The notes: generated from the sequence alone by a model not told the origin. Positions 32,397-43,215 are shown, counted from the stretch's first letter. The stretch is DNA of 64,000 nt from Rapana venosa (GCA_028751875.1 CM054140.1:55691485-55755484); one strand, 5' to 3'. Translations and numbers: made by a program.

Positions 32397-33235
32397 GGGG
32401 GGGGGAAAAAAGTGGGGGAAAAAAAGGGAAAGGGAAACAGCGGGAGCGACCCCCCCGGAGGGACCCCCAAAAAAAGAAAACACAAAAAACAATTTTTAAA
32501 AACCAAAAAGGGNNNNNNNNNNNNNNNNNNNNNNNNNNNNNNNNNNNNNNNNNNNNNNNNNNNNNNNNNNNNNNNNNNNNNNNNNNNNNNNNNNNNNNNN
32601 NNNNNNNNNNNNNNNNNNNNNNNNNNNNNNNNNNNNNNNNNNNNNNNNNNNNNNNNNNNNNNNNNNNNNNNNNNNNNNNNNNNNNNNNNNNNNNNNNNNN
32701 NNNNNNNNNNNNNNNNNNNNNNNNNNNNNNNNNNNNNNNNNNNNNNNNNNNNNNNNNNNNNNNNNNNNNNNNNNNNNNNNNNNNNNNNNNNNNNNNNNNN
32801 NNNNNNNNNNNNNNNNNNNNNNNNNNNNNNNNNNNNNNNNNNNNNNNNNNNNNNNNNNNNNNNNNNNNNNNNNNNNNNNNNNNNNNNNNNNNNNNNNNNN
32901 NNNNNNNNNNNNNNNNNNNNNNNNNNNNNNNNNNNNNNNNNNNNNNNNNNNNNNNNNNNNNNNNNNNNNNNNNNNNNNNNNNNNNNNNNNNNNNNNNNNN
33001 NNNNNNNNNNNNGTTTGCTTTTTTTTTTTTTTAACAAAAATTATCGGTTGGGGGGGTTTTTTTTTTTTGGGGGGTTTTTTGGTTTTTTTTTTTGGTTTTT
33101 TTTTTTGTGGTTTTTTGGGGGTTTTTTGTTGTGTTTTTTTTTGTTTTTTGTTTTTTTTTGGGGGGGGGGTTGGTCCTACATCTTCTCCCTCTGAAGTTAA
33201 TGAATGAAAGAAGTTGGTCGTGGTTTGTGTACAGT
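32341..33235. other. Assembly gap with poor-quality flanks
   Basis: Exactly 500 N at 32513-33012, a conventional placeholder size, so the true gap length is unknown. Both edges are homopolymer ladders of A/G (32361-32512) and G/T (33013-33175). Confidence 0.97.
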
Positions 33236-33236
33236 C

Positions 33237-33238
<2 letters not shown>

Positions 33239-33307
<69 letters not shown>

Positions 33308-33720
33308 TGTGTGTGTGTGGTGTATGTGTGTGAGTGTGTGGTGTGTGTGTGTGTGTGGTGGCGTGCGTGTGTGGGGGGGGGGGGGGGGGGAAGGAGGAGG
33401 AAGTGTTTCTGTGTTGGGGGGACGGGGGGGGGGGGGGGGGTCTGTCTTTTTAGGCAGAACAAAAATGCCTCATGAATGAGATTAACACAAGGAGGGTGAA
33501 ACAGAAGACACACACACACACAGACAGAGACAGACAAAGAGATAGACAAAGAGATAGACAAAGAGGGGGGAACTAGAGAGAAAGGTGGGGGCAGACAAAA
33601 AAAAAGAGAGAGAGAGAGAGACATACAGACACACCACACACACACACAAACACCCAGCCAGATAGAAAAAAAAGAAAAGACACCCCCCCCCCCCCCCCAC
33701 ACACACCAAAGAAAAAATGC
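33239..33720. repeat. GT, poly-G, GACA and poly-C microsatellite cluster
   Basis: GT run at 33239-33305, G runs at 33373-33390 and 33426-33440, AGACAAAGAGAT units at 33530-33565 and a C run at 33683-33698. Confidence 0.93.
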
Positions 33721-33994
33721 TGAAACCAATTCCCACAGGGTAATCTAAGCCATCAAGCAGGTAGTATAGTGTAGGGGAAAGGCAGGAGATGGGATCGGAG
33801 GCTTACAGCCCTAGTACAGAAGTAGCCTACAGTCAGTCAGTCGGTAATTATTCGGCAATAGCGACACGTGCCACCCCTCTACCCCCACTGTGCTGGTATG
33901 CCGGGTATCTGGGTATGTCAGTAGGCAGGGTTTATTAGTTTCTCACTTAGCAGCAACTGCTGTTGCTCGGTTAGCTGCGTACAGGCATGCGATT
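33721..33994. other. Unique sequence
   Basis: No feature recognised. Confidence 0.4.
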
Positions 33995-34006
33995 GGTGTG
34001 CGTGTG

Positions 34007-34038
<32 letters not shown>

Positions 34039-34068
34039 TGTGGTGTGTGTGTGGTGTGTGTGTGTGTG

Positions 34069-34113
<45 letters not shown>

Positions 34114-34283
34114 AGTGTGTGTATGTGTGTGTGTGTGCGCACGCATGCGCTTGTGTATATATGTGTATATAAATTCATTTATGTCTTTCCACAATTATGA
34201 TATTAGACAAGCGTGTGTATGTGTGTGTGTTGTGTGTTTTATGTGTGTGTGTGTGTGTGTGTTTATGTGTGTGTGTGTGTGAG

Positions 34284-34332
<49 letters not shown>

Positions 34333-34500
34333 ATACAAATGTATAGACACAAAAATCAACTGAGTTTTGCACCAGCAAAACACACACACACATACTCACA
34401 CATATTCACACTCACACACACACGCGCACGCACGCACACACAAACACACACACACACACACACACAATGTACCATCTGGAAATAAAAATTTGACTTGACA
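33995..34500. repeat. GCGT, GT, GA and CA repeats ending in a family L fragment
   Basis: GTGC tetramers at 34005-34040, GT to 34110, GT at 34213-34285, GA at 34286-34332 and CA at 34380-34465. The family L tail follows at 34463-34500 (AATGTACCATCTGGAAATAA, then TTTGACTTGACAC). Confidence 0.93.
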
Positions 34501-34714
34501 CAACAGACAGGGAGAGGCAGAGACAGAGACAGACAGACAGACAGACAAAGACAAAGTCAGAGAGAGAGAAAGAGCTCTTCCTAAAATACCAATAAACTAG
34601 ACAGTTCACCACCACCACACCAAAGAACTCTTTTACATCAAATTCATATTTACACCCACACTTCCTTTGACTCAAACGCACGACTTTTTCTCACTGCAAG
34701 CCAAAACAGAACCG
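34501..34714. other. GACA run and unique sequence
   Basis: GACA units at about 34520-34550. No gene is recognisable. Confidence 0.5.
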
Positions 34715-35071
34715 TAGGAGTCAACCACAAGATTGCGCTCGTGATCTGCTGACCCGGGTTCGAATCTCGTTCAAGAGGATTTTTTTCTCTGGAGTTAACA
34801 TCAGCACCGACTCCGCTTCCACCAAAAAGTTCTTCGGATGAGACTATAAACCGAGGACCCGTGTGCGAACGCACGCAGAACATCTTGCGCATACGTGTTA
34901 AAACCGTCCCGCTTTGCGGAAGAGTATGCCATTGTGTGCCGGTGGGAACGGATGACAAAACTGATAAAATCTCATACACACGGGGACTGGATGAGAAAAA
35001 GCACATGAGTGCTTATTCCATCATCCTAGAAATAACTAAAAGCCAAATGACTCATAGGAGTCAACCACAAG
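34715..35071 (+). mobile_element. SINE family A, 5'-truncated, with 17-bp target duplication (A9)
   Basis: The element spans about 34732-35054 and starts within the tRNA-like head, after the A box. It retains the B box GGTTCGAATCT and the full body. It is bracketed by perfect 17-bp direct repeats TAGGAGTCAACCACAAG at 34715-34731 and 35055-35071. This is the clearest insertion signature in the window and shows LINE-type target-primed integration with 5' truncation. Confidence 0.95.
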
Positions 35072-35138
35072 GTTAGGTAGCGACAGCACAAGAAAAGCAA
35101 AACCACAGCACAGAATTTTCCTCTTCAGACTGCTGCTA

Positions 35139-35268
35139 CTACTTCTTCTTCTTCGTCTTCGAACACTCAGACAGCAACTATTGTTGTCCGTTATATGAGC
35201 GAAAATGCGTCGCGCTGCCGTTAAGCGCCTGACAAGTCAGGCCCAGCGCGTCCGACTTCGGCACAAGA
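35139..35268 (+). repeat. Family K element, copy 2
   Basis: CTTCTTCTTCGTCTTCGAAC, then CTCAGACAGCAACTA, GAGCGAAAATGCGTCGCGCT, GCCGTTAAGCGCCTG, CAAGTCAGGCCCAGCGC and GTCCGACTTCGGC. Same order as copy 1. Confidence 0.82.
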
Positions 35269-35716
35269 AAGAATTGTTATTTCTTAAGTCTTTCTGGACA
35301 ACAACCAAAAAAAGGCAGGGGAATGGATCGACCAAGAAGGCAGAAAATAGACAAGAAGGAGGGTGACAGGAAAAGAAAGGAACAAGGCAAAAAGAAAGAG
35401 AGAGTGATAGAAAAGAGGAAATTTCTAGCACAGAATTTCCAGAATGTGGGGATGCTGTTTATACTGATAGGTACCCCCGGCATCCCCTCGGGGGAGACTG
35501 CTGCTGCCATGCCAGTCAGACAACGAAGAAACGAACACCACGGTCTGTTTTCCATCACCTCGTCTCTCACCACCATCAAGCTGAAATGAGTCCACCCCAG
35601 CCAAGAGTGACTGACTGATTGGCCAGGTGAGGACAGGTGCGTAGTGTACACACAAAGGCTGGTAGATAATTACAAACATCAGCCACCCACAACCACGATT
35701 TTTTTCTCTCTCACTC
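35269..35716. other. Unique sequence
   Basis: Overlapping frames at 35277-35651 (-) and 35323-35589 (+) show no domain I can name. Non-coding is the safer reading. Confidence 0.4.
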
Positions 35717-36060
35717 ACGGGATAGCCTAGTGGTCAAAACATTGCGCTCGCAATCTGACGACCCGGGTTCGATTCCCATTCAAGGGGATATTTTCCTCTG
35801 GAGTTAACATCAGTGCAGACTCCACTCCCCAAAGTCCTTGGGATGAGACTATAAACCGAGGCCCCGTGTGCGAACGCACGCAGAACATCTTCCGCACAGG
35901 TTAAATCCTGTTCCGCTTTTCGTAAGAGTAGGCCATTGTGTGCCGGTGGGAACAGATAAACAGAATTCAAAAAATCCGCATACACAGGGGACTGGATGTA
36001 AAAAAGCAATAAGTGCGTATTCCTCAAATCCTCGATATAAAAGAATAAATAATGAATAAA
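35717..36060 (+). mobile_element. SINE family A, full length with tRNA head type 1 (A10)
   Basis: A box TAGCCTAGTGG (35723-35733) and B box GGTTCGATTCC (35766-35776) are 43 bp apart, normal tRNA spacing. The linker CCTCTGGAGTTAACATCAGT joins the common body, which runs to the 3' end TCCTCGATATAAAAGAATAA. The terminal hairpin is slightly damaged. About 340 bp, the reference length for the family here. Confidence 0.95.
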
Positions 36061-36630
36061 CATGTTTTGGGCTTCTTAGGTGGGGTAATTTTTTTGTTTG
36101 CATTATGGTACTGAACGGGGTAGCAGTAGAGGAACCAGGAGTTGGGTTTTATCCATTTGATTTTCTTCTTCTTCTTCTCTGTGACATAGTTATACTAAAT
36201 TTGATGTGTAGATTTGCTAAACCAGGAAGCCAATTCCCATAGAGTAATCCAGCGTGTGTGTATAGCGTTGTAGTGAATTTCAACATCAAGAGCTTCAAGT
36301 TGATTTTCCTTATGATGTTTAAAGTTCTTGTTCCTGCCAAAATATTTTGGGTTTCAACAAAAAAAAAGAAAAAGAAAGAAACGAAATCATGTCTCGGAAA
36401 CAGGCGTGTGCTGCCTGATTTGAGACAACTTAGAAAGATTGCTTTTCTTTTTTTTACAAGCTTTCTAGGAAACGAAGGGTGGGGAGGGGTGACGATTCAA
36501 AAAGGCATGTACTTACTTTTTTCTTTTTTTTCTTTTACTAATATGAGAAAGACAGAGACCAGAGACATACAAACACAGACAGTGAGAGATAGTATTTGAC
36601 TGTGCAGAGGCAGAAACAGAGCCACAATGG
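36061..36630. other. Unique sequence
   Basis: Short TTC run at 36167-36178. No gene is recognisable. Confidence 0.4.
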
Positions 36631-36696
36631 GAGAAGGGAGAAAAAAAGAGATCGAGAGGGAAGAGTGAAAAGAGAGAGAAAGAAGAAGAGAAGAGA

Positions 36697-36734
<38 letters not shown>

Positions 36735-36835
36735 AGAAGAGAGAGAAGAAGAGCCAAAAGAGGAAACAAGATGCTCCCCATCGCCTGTCTCCCTCCATCC
36801 TCTCACCCCTCTCCCTCTCTCTCCCTCTCTCTAAT
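36631..36835. repeat. GA/GAA tract and short CT tract
   Basis: GA, GAAGA and GAGAAAAG units at 36640-36760, then CCCTCTCTCT at 36805-36832. Confidence 0.9.
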
Positions 36836-37175
36836 AAATGCAATTTGAATACCAGCAGGGTGCTAACACGTGTTCTGCTATACCCTGCTGTGTCAGCCTA
36901 AATAGGCAGTGAGGAAGGGAGGATTTTCGACGAGGATCCGAGCTTTTGATTATTGGTAAAAGAAGTCCTGTGTTTCACAAAGGAGAAGAAGAGGGAGACA
37001 GAGACACAGACAAAAAACAGACAACAACAGACAGACACCCAACATCAGTCAACCATCCCAACACCCCCCCCCCCCCCCCCACCCCCCCAACACCACAGAG
37101 GCCCGAGAATAGGAGGTTATGAATACTAGCGGTCTACTCAGACAATTTTCAGGGAGCATGAAAGAAACAAAAACG
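36836..37175. other. Unique sequence with GACA and poly-C runs
   Basis: GACA units near 36998-37036 and C runs at 37065-37090. No gene is recognisable. Confidence 0.45.
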
Positions 37176-37255
37176 CACGCGCGCGCGCTCGAGCACGCAC
37201 GCACACACACAAAACAACACAACACAACACACACATACAAACACACACATACAAA

Positions 37256-37301
<46 letters not shown>

Positions 37302-37762
37302 GAGACAAAGACAGACACACGGACATATACACAGATTTAACTGAGAAATACAGTGGTGCACATATATCCAAACATGATCTCGTCTTTCACAAACACAGAG
37401 GCAAACAAACACTCCTGCCTCTTGATTTCTCTCTCCTTTCCTCCCTTTATATTGTTTGCCCTCACACTTCTGATCTCTGCTTCCTCTCTTCTTTTCCAAC
37501 ATAGTATTAATATCAGTAACATAAGATATTATATATATAGAGAGAGAGATGTATAGAGACAGACACACAACAGACACAGACAGACAGAGAAAAACAACAC
37601 ACAGACAGACAGACAAGAGCCAAGAGGATAGTAAATATAAGAGAGAGACAGACATACAGAGACAGACAAAGACAGAGAGACAAAAGACAGACAAGAGCCA
37701 GACAGACAGATAGAGAGACCCAAAGAAGAAAAAAAGAGACAAGAGCACAGAACGAGAGAGAG
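37176..37762. repeat. CA and GACA microsatellites around a short unique stretch
   Basis: CGCGCGCG at 37179, CA to 37300, unique 37330-37540, then GACAGACA and GAGACAGACAAAGACAG units at 37556-37740. Confidence 0.85.
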
Positions 37763-38022
37763 CAATGGCTTTCCCCAGCTAAGGTTAATTAAACAGCATC
37801 GAGCGTGGTTACCACTTGGATGGTGACCGTTTGCGCGCCTTGGCTTCAGTACAGTGCCCCAGTTCATCCAGCTGAAAATGGGTTCCTGCCTCTTTAGGGT
37901 CAGGGAAGGTAAACAGCGAGGGAAAGGAGATGGGCGCCGCCCTCAATATGCTGGCCGCTAGAGAAGTGAGGTCTCTAATGCCTCGCTGCCCTACGACTAC
38001 ATAGGTTAATGGGACACCTTAT
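37763..38022 (+). mobile_element. SINE family B, 5'-truncated (B4)
   Basis: Starts at AATGGCTTTCCCCAGCTAAG within the tRNA-like head. The 5S-like segment is present (AAACAGCATCGAGCGTGGTT, then CCACTTGGATGGTGACCG), followed by the body, ending GGGACACCTTATA, with a TA microsatellite after it. Confidence 0.93.
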
Positions 38023-38223
38023 ATAATTATTTTATATATATATATATATAAAATATATATATATATAAATATATATATAAATATATATATATAATATAAA
38101 ATATATACATAACATACATACGTACATACAGCTGTTGCGTGAGGTTTTCATGATTGTTGAACGTACGTTATTCTCACACACACACACACAAAACACACAA
38201 CACACAACACACACAACACACAC

Positions 38224-38264
<41 letters not shown>

Positions 38265-38265
38265 G
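38023..38265. repeat. TA-rich and CA microsatellites
   Basis: TATATAAA units at 38033-38110, and CA with AACACA variants at 38176-38262. Confidence 0.93.
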
Positions 38266-38624
38266 TTTGTTTGTTGTTGTAGCACGTTCCCCAGCGTAAC
38301 ACCCTAAGGAATAACCGACAACATGCCACTCCGTCTCACACATCACCCGAGAATCACTGCGAGACTGTAATGTACAAAACACTGGATGACAAGTTTAGCG
38401 TGTGTGCTTTTTAGGACACAGACAGACATATGCGCATACAGAAACAAATATAATCACAGTTTGCCAGTCTACTCCTTTCTCATTTCCACCTTCCTACCGT
38501 TTTCTAATCTGCCTCAACCCACCCCCTGTCTTTCCCCATGCCCCAAATCTACAGTCGCACTTGTCTAAAAAGATATGCTTTTTAAGAAACGCACGGTAAT
38601 GATGCACAGAAACACTGTGACCAA
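38266..38624. other. Unique sequence
   Basis: No feature recognised. Confidence 0.4.
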
Positions 38625-39030
38625 CAGCAAGCCTATGGCGTAATCCATGAAGTACTGCCGTGTGCCGTCAGCGCCTGGGCTTTATCACAGTTCTTGATTA
38701 AACCATTGACGCTGGGGGCAACAGCAAAGTGAGAGGCTGTATGACCAGTGGCTTTCCCACTCACGGAATTCCACTTTACAGCTTAGTCTTTAGTGATCGA
38801 CTATGACTCTCTGACAAGGAGGCTTGACTCGCACAGTCCTTATGTGCTGCAGCCCTGGGGACTGGTTGGCCTTTGGAGAACATCTCCAACGCTGACTGTC
38901 CTTATGCTCACTTGGCCGAGAGAGTGGGGATGTACTGTGGGCAAGGCATCTCCACTATAAATCAAATTTCTGCCCAGTTTCCAAAACAGCAGCTGCCTCC
39001 TCTGCTGTTTTGGAGGTCATCGTCGGACAC
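38625..39030 (-). repeat. Family D element, copy 2 (reversed)
   Basis: CACAGTTCTTGATTAAACCA, AATTCCACTTTACAGCTTAG, GCACAGTCCTTATGTGCTGC and GGGCAAGGCATCTCCACTAT are reverse complements of the copy at 18010-18362. It extends about 60 bp beyond the other copy at its left end. Confidence 0.9.
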
Positions 39031-39209
39031 GACGGACAAACATACTGTCATGCGTTACTCAATTCTAATTTTCACCAAAACTCCTTGAAGAAATCGTTGA
39101 GACGCGGTAGGCCTACTGAAATTGTCAAAGTAGGTCTTGGCTAAGTCCATTCCTTTCCATGTTGCAGAGCACATGCTCTGTGGGTGTGGGTGTGTGTGCA
39201 TGTGTGGAT

Positions 39210-39430
39210 GTGTGTGTGTGTTCGTACACACAGTACCAGTTTACAATAGGACTTCTCCGAGGAAACTGAGTCACAACCAATGTTAACTCCAAGGGGAACC
39301 AACCCTCCCCCTGCCCCCCCCCCCCCCCCCCCCGCTTCCTTCCTCAAACTGACACCTCAACGGTGACTCGAACCCGTACCTCCAGATTACAGTCGGGCCA
39401 TACCTTCAACGTTCTAACCACTGGGCTATT
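39210..39430 (-). mobile_element. Divergent SINE with another tRNA-like head (family C/A-like)
   Basis: On the minus strand: A box TAGCCCAGTGGT (39428-39417), B box GGTTCGAGTCA (39374-39364), a C/G-run-filled linker, then TTGGAGTTAACATTGG, as in the family A linker (CTGGAGTTAACATC). The body beyond is diverged and cut off. It links family C-type heads to a family A-like layout. Confidence 0.65.
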
Positions 39431-40300
39431 CTGCAACCCCCCCCCCCCCCCTCGCCCCTCCCCCCCCCCCCCCCCCTCCCACTACAACACACTACCCGCT
39501 CAACATACACACAGCAAATATTCTATATCAATGACCTCTTTCAAATCCCCCCCCCCCTTCCAATGCTGAAAATCTGTTGCCCCCCCCCTCCCCCCCCCCC
39601 CCCCCCCCCCACACACACACACATGCTCACAGCAAACGTTTTAATCAGAGAGCTGTTTCAAATTTTCCATTTCCAATTCTGAGAAGTATGTTCTGCCTCC
39701 CACAATCTCACTCACCGCAAAATGTTTTAATCAGTGACCTGATTAAAATTTTCCATTTCCAGTTCTCAAAGTCTTGTTCTCCCCCAACATACACACAGTA
39801 AAATATTCTAATCAGAGACCTGTTTCAAAATGTCCACTTCCAAATCTGAAAGTCTTTTCTGCATCCCCCTCCCACATACATACATCAATTTTGGGGGGAA
39901 AAAAGCAGAAAAGTAAAAACACAACACCCAAGTGTTTGGCAGATCCACCGCTGTCAATATCCCCTACTTTCAGCTCTTCTCAGCTGCTATCCATTCCATC
40001 CCAGCTGGTGCTAATTATAGCAGGAACTGACCACACTTGGACTTGGTAAAAGGAAGGGGCTGGTATTAGCACTGGGTCCTGGACCCTTGACTGAGTTATG
40101 CTGGATTTGCGAGCTGCGCATAGCAAATTTTCGGTATATTTAAAACCGAAACAGCAAACATGCAACAAAACGGTTTAATCAGTGACCTGTTTCAAGTCTC
40201 CCACTTCCAATACTGACAAAGTCTGTTCTGCCTCCCACAATCTCACACACAGCAAAATGTTTTAATCAGTGACCCGTTTCCAGTTTTCCCACTAACTTCC
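39430..40300. repeat. Tandem array N, about 85-bp unit, with poly-C runs and an insertion
   Basis: CAAAATGTTTTAATCAGTGACCTG-type blocks occur near 39517, 39629, 39715, 39797, 40165 and 40250, each followed by TTTCAAA-TTTCCA-TTCCAAT-CTGA-A-GT-TGTTCTGCC-like sequence. Poly-C runs expand some units. About 270 bp of unrelated sequence (39885-40155) interrupts the array. Confidence 0.85.
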
Positions 40301-40808
40301 CTTTCTGGGAAAAAAAAGTCCGTTTTCACTTGAAGAAACTTAACACCGCTGCCTATCTTCCTTCCAGCCTACGCCAGCTATCTCTCAACCCAGTCTTCCA
40401 TCTCCTCGCGGAGAGATAGAAAGTAGTAAAGGTCTACATGCTTAGCCAGCCTCCAGATTTCAGGAGGAGGAGGGAGGGATGGACAGAGGGCCTGTTGAAA
40501 CTGTCGATACCCTATCGCTTTGATGAAGTGGAGGACAGGTAGACGATAAAGGCTTGGCTGCCACTAAGAAGACCTGTCTAACCATTTAGGAGCTGGTTCG
40601 CTTTGAATAGGCTAATGGTGACTGGCTCTTTCTATCTACCTACCTACTTCTGGGCAGATTGTGTCAATTATGTGTGGGGGGCCCCCCCGTAGGAATATAC
40701 GATGATTTGGGTTCTTCTCTGAGTTAAGCAACTTTCACTCGTTCCTCCCTTCCTCCTGTCTTTCTTGTTCCAGTCTTTATCTCAGTATTTGTATAGGTGC
40801 CGCTTCAC

Positions 40809-40810
<2 letters not shown>
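40301..40810. other. Unique sequence
   Basis: No feature recognised. Confidence 0.4.
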
Positions 40811-40871
<61 letters not shown>

Positions 40872-40898
40872 CTCCTCTCTCTCTCTCTCTCTCTCTCA
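40811..40898. repeat. (CT)n tract
   Basis: CT with a few interruptions, abutting a family A fragment. Confidence 0.95.
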
Positions 40899-40899
40899 G

Positions 40900-41010
40900 C
40901 CTGGGAACGAATGACAAAATCGACAAAACTGCATACACACGGGGACTGGATGAAAAAAAGCACATGAGTGCTTATTCCATTATCCTCGGAGAAAAAAATT
41001 TCATAAATAA
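40900..41010 (+). mobile_element. SINE family A, 3' fragment (A11)
   Basis: GGGAACGAATGACAAAATCG to the intact hairpin AAGCACATGAGTGCTT and CCATTATCCTCGG tail. Tail-to-tail with the next copy. Confidence 0.92.
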
Positions 41011-41061
41011 AATCTCTCTCTTTCTCTCTCTGTTTATTTTTATTTTTTAATTTTTTATTTT

Positions 41062-41264
41062 GTTCTCTTATTTCGAGGATAACGGAATAAGCAAACATGT
41101 GCTTTTTTTCTCATCCAGTCCCCATGTGTATACAGTTTTGTAAATGGCCTACTCTTCTGAAAAGCGGAACGGGTTTTAACGAGTGCGCAAGATGTTCTGC
41201 GTGCGTGTGCACACGGGACCTCGGGTTATAGTCTCATTCGAACCCGGGTCAGCAGATCACGAAT
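41062..41264 (-). mobile_element. SINE family A, internally deleted copy (A12)
   Basis: Reversed 3' end and body, then GTCTCATTCGAACCCGGGTC: the body at GTCTCAT is joined straight to the B-box region of the head. About 90 bp of linker present in other copies is absent, with CGAA shared at the junction. A segment before GTAAATGGCC is also shortened. Confidence 0.9.
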
Positions 41265-41405
41265 ACATGTGTGTGTGTGAGTGAGTGAATGAGTGAGGGG
41301 GGAAGGGAGGGATGGCGCGGGGAAAAAGGGCACAGAGACAGCCAGAAGACAGAAAAACAAGACAAAAGTCAAAGTGAAAAATCTCATACACACACACATT
41401 CGCAG

Positions 41406-41450
<45 letters not shown>

Positions 41451-41451
41451 G

Positions 41452-41529
<78 letters not shown>

Positions 41530-41890
41530 GAGAGACAGAAACAGACGGACAGACACACAGACAGAAAGAACCCTCTCCACACATCAACGCATTTAACAAC
41601 TATAGATACAAACCACCCAACCAGCAAACAAACGAAACAAACTCAAGGTGACGGCACCATCATCCTGCAGAGCAGCAGCCACAGCAGCTGCAGCAGCCAC
41701 AGCAGCAATATTACAACCCAACATCAGTCACAGCAACAACAACAACAACCACCATGGAACCTAGAGGAGGCAGACTAGTAGCAAACACCTGTCTGATTTC
41801 CCATCCCTCACTCCCTCCCTCCCTCCCCTGTTATCTCAGACACTGCTCCACGAGGCGAAACCTTTGGGTTTTTTGTCTGTGACAACCTCA
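41265..41890. other. GA/GACA runs and unique sequence
   Basis: GA run at 41409-41494, GACA units at 41495-41530, CAGCAGCCACAGCAGC-type sequence at 41670-41710, and CAACAACAACAACAACC near 41735. Confidence 0.6.
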
Positions 41891-41976
<86 letters not shown>

Positions 41977-41989
41977 CTCCTCTCTCTCC

Positions 41990-42030
<41 letters not shown>
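41890..42030. repeat. (TGTC)n then (CT)n
   Basis: Twelve or so TGTC units, then CT to 42030. Confidence 0.95.
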
Positions 42031-42034
<4 letters not shown>

Positions 42035-42104
42035 GGGAGGATGCGTTTTTGAAAGTGAAAAGCTTGTTCACTTACTTACCCATGAGATGTTACTTTTGGG
42101 TGGG

Positions 42105-42122
42105 CCGCACACACACACACAC

Positions 42123-42170
<48 letters not shown>

Positions 42171-42283
42171 CACCACACACACACACACAAGATGGCTTGA
42201 TGAAAATAAGCAAATGCATTGCTTATTCAATGTACCATCTGGAAATAAAATTTTGACTTGACTTGACTTGACTTGACTTGACA
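42105..42283 (+). repeat. CA run plus family L element, best copy
   Basis: CA at 42109-42190. Family L at 42190-42283: hairpin AAGCAAATGCATTGCTT, ATGTACCATCTGGAAATAAA, and a five-fold TTGAC tail. Hairpin arms AAGCAA/TTGCTT correspond to AAGCAC/GTGCTT in family A. Confidence 0.85.
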
Positions 42284-42319
42284 CAAAATGAATGGGGTTG
42301 TGCGTGTTGTTATCTCTGT

Positions 42320-42475
42320 TCCTGTTTGTGTGTCTGTGTGTCTGTCTGTCTCTGTCTCTCTCTGTGCGCACTGTTCTCTCTGTGTCTGTCTGTCTGCGTT
42401 TGTGTCTGTCTGTCTGTATGTCTATCTGTCTGTCTGTCTATCAGTCTCTCTCTCTCTCTCTCTCTCATCCTCTCT

Positions 42476-42510
<35 letters not shown>

Positions 42511-42602
42511 TATTCAACCTCATATTTGTGTTGCTATCATGTTTATCCCCTTCGGAAAGGGGCCTAAGCCCAAATCTGAATAAACATTTCGCATTCTCTC
42601 TC

Positions 42603-42660
<58 letters not shown>

Positions 42661-42670
42661 CTCCTCCTCT
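42320..42670. repeat. GTCT and CT tracts
   Basis: GTCT units to 42445, CT at 42446-42510, a unique interlude, CT at 42596-42672. Ser/Leu frames are artefacts. Confidence 0.93.
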
Positions 42671-43040
42671 CTTTCTCCCCGTTATTTTGCCTTCCTGTTG
42701 TTGTTGCGATTTTATTTATTGTCCCAGCAGAGATGTCCAATGTAAGAACCAAGATTACCTCCCCTGTGTGTGTGTGTGGGGGAGGGGCGGGGGAGAGGGG
42801 GGATCTGTCTCTTCTAGAGGGAACGGGATGGGGAAGGTTCAGGGATTGGGGGAGGGTGGGGGTGGAGGAGAAAGGGAAGAATTCTGTATAATATGTGCAT
42901 CTGCATTACCACGTTTATTCATGCCTTATTCACAAGAGCCTTTGTGGTTTGATTGCGTATGATAGCGTGTTGCAAGTATCGGACATCAGCATGGGATACA
43001 TAATTATTGCGGAGAGAGGATGGAAGGATAGGACGAAGGA
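42671..43040. other. Unique and G-rich sequence
   Basis: GGGGAGG-type stretch near 42777-42875. No gene is recognisable. Confidence 0.4.
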
Positions 43041-43043
43041 ACG

Positions 43044-43157
43044 CTTTACCTTCACCTTCACCTATCCGGTAGTCCCGTGGACCGTGGGGGGCACCAGTGA
43101 AGTGAAGATTTGGCAACCAGCTTCCTCCACTCTCCACGGTCTTCTGTTTCCGCAGAC
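43044..43157 (+). repeat. Family M element, copy 1
   Basis: TTCACCTTCACCT, TAGTCCCGTGG, TTTGGCAACCAGCTTCCTCC and CACGGTCTTCTG are shared in order with 44847-44950. Confidence 0.78.
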
Positions 43158-43215
43158 TTATCTATATACTAAGTTATGTAGATATGGACGGGACAATAAA
43201 GTGCTGAAAGAGCTA

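Noticed and set aside
31949..33037. Open frames crossing the N gap
   Set aside because: Most of the frame is undetermined sequence; flanks are homopolymer ladders.
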